The notes below the pieces were generated by a model. It made no database searches. It had not been told where the DNA came from and saw only the letters and a program-made list of their open reading frames with translations. This document shows, in pieces, positions 6,481-12,800 of a DNA stretch of 16,084 nt (positions are counted from its first letter, which is position 1; each line of letters starts with the position of its first letter). This DNA is from Paenibacillus sp. UBA6285 (lineage in GTDB: Bacteria; Bacillota; Bacilli; Paenibacillales; Paenibacillaceae): positions 83,446 through 99,529 of the forward strand of contig DJUJ01000095.1 of the NCBI GenBank assembly GCA_002438345.1. Reading direction: 5' to 3'. The position numbers were made by a program, and so were the translations under genes.

Positions 6481-7320
6481 TTATGATTTCACTGCACCTG
6501 CAACAATACCTTTGAAAATGTACTTTGAAAACACAAGGTAAATCACAAGTGTCGGCAACATAACCAATATAATCGCAGCGCTTAAATAATCCCAACTTCC
6601 AAACTTTGAACTACTAAAATACATCAACGTTGTAGTCAACGTTCTTAGTGTGCTTGACGGCATATACAAATACGGAATATACATATCATTCATAACATCA
6701 ACCGCTTTAATAATTGCTAATGTTGCAGTTGCCGGCAGTAAAAGTGGGAAAATCATTTTAGTAAAAACTTTAAAGTACGAACTACCATCCAGCATCGCAC
6801 TCTCATCCAATTCTTTGGGAATACCATTTAGGAACTGCGTATAAATATAGAGCTGTACCAGATTCGTTGCTGCATAAATCACGATCGGAGCCCAAATTGT
6901 ATTATAAAGTCCAAGATTTTTAATAATGGTAAACCGTGAAATTTCAGTAATCATACCGGGCATGATCATACCTGCTACAAAGAGACCGAGTATGATCTTC
7001 TTCAAGCGAAAATCAAATCTATTAATCGCATAGGCAGTCATTGTTCCCAATAGAGAATTAATGATGACACCGACTGCAATAAGGAATAAAGAGTTACCAA
7101 ATCCCTGTAAAAACTTTCCCTTTTCCAGTACAACTTTGTAGTTATCGAAATCAAAGCTTGCAGGCAACTTTAGAGCAAATTCAGAGCCAATTTCCACCGA
7201 AGTTTTAAATGAAGCGAATAACGTTATAAGCAAGGGGATGAAGATAATCATACAAATCATAATTAGAATGAAATACAAGGCAAGCTTTTTGATAGGGATT
7301 GCTAAACGAGTCGTCGTCAT
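6481..7320 (-). CDS. Sugar ABC transporter permease, MalG/LacG type (CUT1)
   Basis: This 279-residue inner-membrane subunit forms half of the import channel. Several hydrophobic segments are visible, beginning with a strong one at about residues 12-36. The cytoplasmic EAA-type loop reads IPKELDESAMLDGSSYFKVFTKMIFP (about 167-192) and docks the ATPase; Ser replaces the usual second Ala. The C-terminus ends FKGIVAGAVKS, typical of MalG-like proteins. The start overlaps the stop of the partner permease by four bases (ATGA), a sign of tight co-translation. No ATPase gene is in the window; many Firmicute CUT1 sugar transporters share one MsmX/MsmK-type ATPase encoded elsewhere. Substrate is inferred from neighbours to be galacto-N-biose. 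Confidence 0.93.
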   Translation of the reverse strand: MTTTRLAIPIKKLALYFILIMICMIIFIPLLITLFASFKTSVEIGSEFALKLPASFDFDNYKVVLEKGKFLQGFGNSLFLIAVGVIINSLLGTMTAYAINRFDFRLKKIILGLFVAGMIMPGMITEISRFTIIKNLGLYNTIWAPIVIYAATNLVQLYIYTQFLNGIPKELDESAMLDGSSYFKVFTKMIFPLLLPATATLAIIKAVDVMNDMYIPYLYMPSSTLRTLTTTLMYFSSSKFGSWDYLSAAIILVMLPTLVIYLVFSKYIFKGIVAGAVKS

Positions 7321-8207
7321 TCCTCACCAACCCCCTTTAGGTTGAACAGCCTGCTCTGTACACCATTCAGGATTATAATGAGAATTAACATCGTGATGCC
7401 CATCGCAGAAGCCATACCGAAGCTGTTAAATTTAAAGGCCGTCTCCAGGGTATATAATGTGAATGTACTACTCGCATGACCCGGACCGCCCTGTGTCATA
7501 ATATACGGAATATCGAACACTTGTAGTGCCCCAACAACGTTTAAGAACAAAATGACCTCTAGTACCTTTTTCACACCTGGAACGATAATATACCAGAAAT
7601 TCTGAATGTTGTTGGCACCATCCATTTTTGCTGCCTCGAATTGATCCTGAGGAATGGCTTGTAAGCCGGCTAGGAATAAGATGACATGGAAGCCTGAGAA
7701 TCGCCAAATCGATACAAACACTAAGCTAAGGTTAACTATAGACTCATTCGTCAACCAATTCTGTATGAGCGACTCTAGCCCAAGCACTTCAAGAATGCCA
7801 TTTAACCCACCATTAATGGGACTATAAAAGAAGGCGAAAATATACGAAATAGCAACCCCATTGATAATGTAAGGCATGAATATGATGGACTTAAAAAACT
7901 TGCTGGCACGAATCTTACTATCCAATAAAACCGCAATCGCTAGTTCAAGCGGAATCATTATTAAATGAAAAATGAAATAGATGCCGTTATTGCGAAGTGA
8001 TAGCCATACATCTGATGAATCCGTAAACATCTTAATGTAATTGTCGAAACCTATATAAACTTGCTGGGTATTCACTCCATTCCAATCGGTAAAACTTATT
8101 CTGACAAGCTCTACAAGCGGGTAAAGCACGAACATCAATAGCAGCAATATAGGAATCAATAAAAAACTGAATAACAGTATGTTTTTCTGCATAGAAATCG
8201 TTTTCAT
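7317..8207 (-). CDS. Sugar ABC transporter permease, MalF/LacF type (CUT1)
   Basis: From the chosen start this is a 296-residue membrane protein, the partner channel half. The first hydrophobic helix is at about residues 10-33 and is followed by VRISFTDWNG and YIGFDNYIKMF, typical of the LacF/UgpA group. The EAA loop reads IPQDQFEAAKMDGANNIQNFWYIIVP (about 185-210). ATG 8207 is preferred over the in-frame upstream ATG at 8249 because GGAGGGG (8213-8219) lies five bases before it, and the longer version would start inside a stem-loop and add a non-family extension (MSHFPYIERDGGVE). The gene follows the binding-protein gene by about 95 bases and overlaps the next permease. Confidence 0.92.
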   Translation of the reverse strand: MKTISMQKNILLFSFLLIPILLLLMFVLYPLVELVRISFTDWNGVNTQQVYIGFDNYIKMFTDSSDVWLSLRNNGIYFIFHLIMIPLELAIAVLLDSKIRASKFFKSIIFMPYIINGVAISYIFAFFYSPINGGLNGILEVLGLESLIQNWLTNESIVNLSLVFVSIWRFSGFHVILFLAGLQAIPQDQFEAAKMDGANNIQNFWYIIVPGVKKVLEVILFLNVVGALQVFDIPYIMTQGGPGHASSTFTLYTLETAFKFNSFGMASAMGITMLILIIILNGVQSRLFNLKGVGEE

Positions 8208-8234
8208 TTCTACCCCTCCATCCCTTTCTATATA

Positions 8235-8270
8235 AGGAAAGTGGCTCATCTAAATGGTAGCCACCTTCCT
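8235..8270 (-). promoter_or_regulatory. Intercistronic stem-loop without T-run
   Basis: AGGAAAGTGGCT (8235-8246) and AGCCACCTTCCT (8259-8270) form a 12-pair stem in the minus-strand RNA with one G-U pair and a 12-base loop. No T-tract follows on that strand, so it is not a simple terminator. Its place between the binding-protein and permease genes suits an RNA-stabilising or partial-stop element that keeps binding-protein mRNA in excess, as known for malE-malF type operons. Confidence 0.6.
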
Positions 8271-8301
8271 CATTACTCAACTTTTGAATTGAGATTTATT
8301 T

Positions 8302-9642
8302 TTATTTGGAACGAGCATTTTTCCAACTCTTATTCATTTCCTGCATCATCTTATTGAAATCCTTGCCTGACATCATGTCCTGCCCCATTTTCTTCACATC
8401 GAACTTAATCGCCGATTCGATCTTCTTATAATCCTCATTGCCGCCTTTATTAAGCACATAATTCAGATTTGATACGTCAAAAGCACCATCGAACATTGTA
8501 CCTAGATCAATCTTTACATCCTTCACTGTCGATTGAAGTTGAGCCTCGGTCAAATATTTAGAATACCATGCATCACTGAAGAACCAGTTAATGAATTCTT
8601 TCGTTTCATCTGGATACTTCGAAGTTTTCGGAATTGTAAAGAACGTATCTACCATGGAAATCGTATTGAATGGCTCATCTACTGAATTTCGAACCGGTAA
8701 CAAGAAGGCACCTACATCATTGATATCCACATCCGTCATCGATTTCAAATCACTGCCGAACCATTGACCAAGAGCAATCATCGCCGCTTGATTGGAACCA
8801 AACATCAGTTTGGATTGATCAAAGCCAACACCAAGTGGATCAGGGCCCATTACTTGAGCATTGTACAGTTCCTGAATTTTCACATAAGAATCATAGAAAG
8901 CTTGGCCTTTCGTAAAAGGTTCATCTATCGTCGCCATAGTTGACCAGTAATCCCCATCTCCTGCTTCAAGAGAAGGCATAAATTCGTTGAAAGGATAATC
9001 CGGCCATGCGTCTTTACCACCCATGGCAATCGGAATATATTTGCCACCGTCTTTAATCGTTTTAGCAGCAGTTACAAACTCTCCCCAGGTCTTTGGAATC
9101 TCAAGTCCATATTCCTTGAAAATACTCTTCCGATACCAGACATACTCATTGAATTGGCTTTCGGGTACACCATAAATATGATCACCCACCTTGAAATCAG
9201 CTGCGAATAAATTGTTCTTGGCTGCTTCTAAGTCATCAAGAGGCAAAATATTATCCTTGAAATTAATCAGCCATGCTGATTTTAGTGGCAAAATATCTGG
9301 CAATTCGTTTGCTGAATTCCGGATCTTCATCGTATTTTCATACTCCGTATCCTTTAACAGCTCCAATTCAATGGTGACATTGGGATGTTCCTTTTTGTAT
9401 TCGTTTACAAGGTCAAGCTTCGTAAATAAGTCCTCCGTAATCGTTGACCATATTGGGAATTTTAATGTAACAGGATCCGTCTTTTCTTCTTTCTGCTCCT
9501 GCTGAGTATCCGGCTGAGTAGTAGATTGCCCCTTATCAGCAACCGTTTCCCCTTTAGCACAACCTGTAAACAATGGAATCATTAAGGCCGAAATCATGAT
9601 CATACATAGTATGCGTGTAATACGTGGTCGAGCATTATACAT
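8302..9642 (-). CDS. Extracellular sugar-binding lipoprotein of the ABC transporter
   Basis: This 446-residue solute-binding protein of the family-1 (maltose-type) group captures the sugar outside and hands it to the permeases. A lipoprotein signal precedes the lipobox FTGC (Cys28); then comes a Gln/Thr/Asp-rich tether and the mature fold starting VTLKFPIWSTITEDLF. Typical family phrases include PDILPLKSAW, GVPESQFNEYVWYRKSIFKEYGL, PKTWGEFVTAAKTIKDGG and NQAAMIALGQWF. The aromatic residues in the last phrase often line the sugar site. The start is fixed by GGGGG (9651-9655). It lies between the GH101 gene and the permeases, so the ligand is probably the disaccharide that GH101 releases. Binding specificity cannot be read from the sequence. 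Confidence 0.92.
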   Translation of the reverse strand: MYNARPRITRILCMIMISALMIPLFTGCAKGETVADKGQSTTQPDTQQEQKEEKTDPVTLKFPIWSTITEDLFTKLDLVNEYKKEHPNVTIELELLKDTEYENTMKIRNSANELPDILPLKSAWLINFKDNILPLDDLEAAKNNLFAADFKVGDHIYGVPESQFNEYVWYRKSIFKEYGLEIPKTWGEFVTAAKTIKDGGKYIPIAMGGKDAWPDYPFNEFMPSLEAGDGDYWSTMATIDEPFTKGQAFYDSYVKIQELYNAQVMGPDPLGVGFDQSKLMFGSNQAAMIALGQWFGSDLKSMTDVDINDVGAFLLPVRNSVDEPFNTISMVDTFFTIPKTSKYPDETKEFINWFFSDAWYSKYLTEAQLQSTVKDVKIDLGTMFDGAFDVSNLNYVLNKGGNEDYKKIESAIKFDVKKMGQDMMSGKDFNKMMQEMNKSWKNARSK

Positions 9643-9782
9643 TTTACATTCCCCCTATACTTATTTGATGCAGGCTATTACTCATCTGCTGCTTATATCA
9701 TAGCCCTTCCGATATGAGACCTGAATGATAAAACATTCGAAATCATGATATAGTTTTGGCTATCGATCTCTTGAAGAAGGAA

Positions 9783-9814
9783 GAAGATCACCTGCACTAG
9801 AGCAGACGATCTTC
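9783..9814 (-). promoter_or_regulatory. Stem-loop after the GH101 gene
   Basis: GAAGATCACCTGC (9783-9795) and GCAGACGATCTTC (9802-9814) pair over 13 positions in the minus-strand RNA, counting two G-U pairs, with a 6-base loop. It begins 14 bases after the GH101 stop. No T-run follows on the minus strand, so full termination is unlikely; it may be an mRNA-end protector or an attenuator before the binding-protein gene. The rest of the 185-base gap (9643-9827) has only a weak -10-like TATGAT with a poor -35, so a separate promoter is possible but not supported. Confidence 0.5.
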
Positions 9815-9827
9815 CTTGAAGTTACTT

Positions 9828-12800
9828 CTATTTTTTTGAATTTAGCATTGCTAGAATCAAAGTGACTGCTTCAGCTCTAGTGGAAGAGGCATTCGGATTA
9901 AATTTGCCATCCCCATTCCCCTTAATTAAGCCTGCTTCTGCAGCTGTTGCCACATAAGGTCTTGCCCATACTGGAATCTGGTCAGCATCATCAAACGTCA
10001 GTGTTGCCTTTGGATTCACTTCAAGACCCAGTGCACGAACGGCAATGACTACTAATTCAGATCGTGTTATTTCTTTATTCGCACGGAATGTGCCATCTTC
10101 GTATCCCTTAATGAAACCGGATTCAGCAATGGCTTGAATGAAGGCTTTAGACCATACTGGGGTTTGCTTTTGATCAGCAAAACTAAACTCAGTATCGCCA
10201 AGTTCCAATTTCAGCGCTCTTGCTAACATCGTTGAAAACTCACCACGTGTTACAGTACCATTCGGACGGAAAGTCCCGTCTTCATAGCCAGTTACAAAAC
10301 CAAGTTCAACAGATTTTTCAATGGAAGCCTTAGCCCAATGATCCGCAAGATCAGTAAGCTTTACTTTTGGAGTTTCAGGCTTAGTTGGTTGTACTGAATC
10401 TGCTGGTTTCGTTGGCTTATTATCACCTTCTGGTTTTGGTGTAGGTGTAGGGCTTGGACTTGGTGTTGGACTTGGTGATGGTGTCCAGCCACCATCCGAA
10501 GAGCTAGTCGTCACCGTTACACTCGGACCATTCACGCTCCAGTTTCCTGCTGCATCGCCTGCTTCAACTTTAAAGTTATACCTCGTGTCAGACGACAGGC
10601 CACTGACTGTATAGCTAGTGATATCACCTGCTAATGTAACTAGTTCGCTTTCATTCTTGTAAACCTTATAGCTTGTTACACCCGTATCATCCGCTGCTGC
10701 TTTCCATGAAAGTGTAAGGCTATTTCTGCCAACATTTGAAGTCGTTAATGCTTTATCTTCTGACCATGTTGGTGCAGTTTTGTCTCCTGGTGTTACATCC
10801 TTATAAGTTGCTGTTACTTTAACGGCTTCACCAGGCATTACAAATGTAGTAGATTGTGCTCTTGCATCTTCGAATACAACACTAATGTTATCCGTCATCC
10901 ATTTGTCAAATTGTTGGCCTTCTGGTGCTCCATAGGCTGCTAATGTAACGGTGGCTCCTTGAGCATAATTTCCGCTGCCTTCACCATTTACAACTTCAAC
11001 GGTATATTCTTGACCTGGATCTACAGTTGATTTAGCACCATAAGCTTCAAACTCACGGAAACCTGCCCATGCAGGGTCAATACCCAAAGCCGTCACTTTG
11101 ATAAATTTAACATGATTAGCTGACCAAGTATCTTCTGTAACACTTTGAGTAACTGGAGTATCCCACTTATTCACCGTTTCGTTCCAGGTTTCTCCATCAG
11201 AAGAGACTTCTATTCTGTACTTCATCGTACCTGAAGCGGATTCCCAAGTCATCTTTGAACCCGTAACATCGTACTGTGCTCCCAGATCAACCTTCCACCA
11301 GTGTTCAGTGTTTGGATTGCTTACGCTCCAACGAGTCGATATTTGACCATCATTACCCATAGCTGCTGTATTACCTGACTGCTGACTGCTTGCAGTTGCA
11401 GGTTTCCTTAATGCAATGTTCGGATCTTCTTTTACTGTAATTTCTGCAACAGCTTTCATGTTTGTACCTTCTATCGTACCATTTACAGTAAATTGACCTT
11501 CTTTGTTAATCTGCTCATCCGTAATAAGATCCCACGTCACAGCTACAAAACGCTTTGAATTATCACTCATCGTTACTTCGATCATGCTTGGTAAAAGCGG
11601 TTTCACACCAATAAATGTGCTCATTTTCATTTTAGGAATTTCACTAATTGTAGCTTGGCGCTCCGTAACTATAACAATAGCCTGTGCTTTGATATCAGTA
11701 CCTTCTACTATACCCTCTACTTTGAATGATCCAACATTCTGGTAGCTACCTTCAGCTATTTCACTCCAAGTTACAGGTACATTTGCAACTGTACCAGTTG
11801 AGGTTACCATCTTAGCCATTGCTGGCATCATAGGTGCAGTTCCTACTGTCGTGTAAACCGTCATCACTTTTGCATCTACGATATCTACTGCCCCACTCGC
11901 TGTTACGGTTACAGCAGCTGTAATCGCTGCAGCTTCAACGCCATTAATATGTCCTATTACTTCAAATTCTCTTTCTTCAGCATATTCTGAAGGGGTAATG
12001 GCTGGCCATTGCACTGGCAAATCCATTTCTGTGCCATTGCTCAGTGTTGCCTTTACAGTTGCAGGCATTTCCGGATGCATACCGACTGCTGTACTAACTG
12101 TAACGGTATTTGGTCCAGTTATGGATGGAGCTTCTTGAGCAACTCGCATTTCAGCTACACTCGCCCAACCATTAATTCCTTCTAACGCTGTTAACTTAAC
12201 ATGAGTTATTGGCTTAGGATTATTAATATTTATAGACTTTGTATCTACATTAACCTCCCAATTACCTTCCGCTACCTTCTCAAAGTTCACTCCATCGGCA
12301 CTTGTATATAACTCATATTTCGTTATCACTCCATTTTTCTGGCTTTGTCTTGGCGTTACATCTACTCTGTTTACACTGTAAACTTTACCTAAATCAAGCG
12401 TAATGGATTGTGGTAATTCATCACTTCCATCCCAAGCTGTGTGCCACAATGAACCTGTGTTTCCATCAAGAACATTTTCTGGTGCATCACTTGGTTGATA
12501 ACCCGTTGCACTTGCAGTGATACCATCTACAGGTATAACTGATAAATCAACAGGTGTAATTTGTGGTGGTTCAATCGTAGCATCCTTTGCTTCTTTAACC
12601 ACTAGATCATCAAGGATAAAGTCTCCTGCTGAACTCCCAGTAGTAATCCTTGTTCCAATCCAGAAATCTTCTGTGCTTGCTGTGAATTTAACCGTAAACG
12701 GTGTAGGAACAGTTACCTGTGGCATTGGTACATTCATCACTTCCTTAGTACCGTTACCAACAACGAAATTAATCTTCTTATCGAACTGACTTTCATATTT

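Noticed and set aside
8208..8249. Longer N-terminus for the MalF-type permease (start at 8249)
   Set aside because: That start sits within the intercistronic stem-loop; ATG 8207 has GGAGGGG at correct spacing and a normal family N-terminus.
9643..9782. Separate promoter for the binding-protein gene
   Set aside because: A TATGAT is present, but the best -35 at a proper distance matches only 3 of 6 bases; operon transcription is simpler.
10439..10492. Short GGTGTTGGACTT-like repeats, considered as a CRISPR or minisatellite
   Set aside because: They encode the Pro/Ser/Thr linker in frame and have no spacer-repeat structure.
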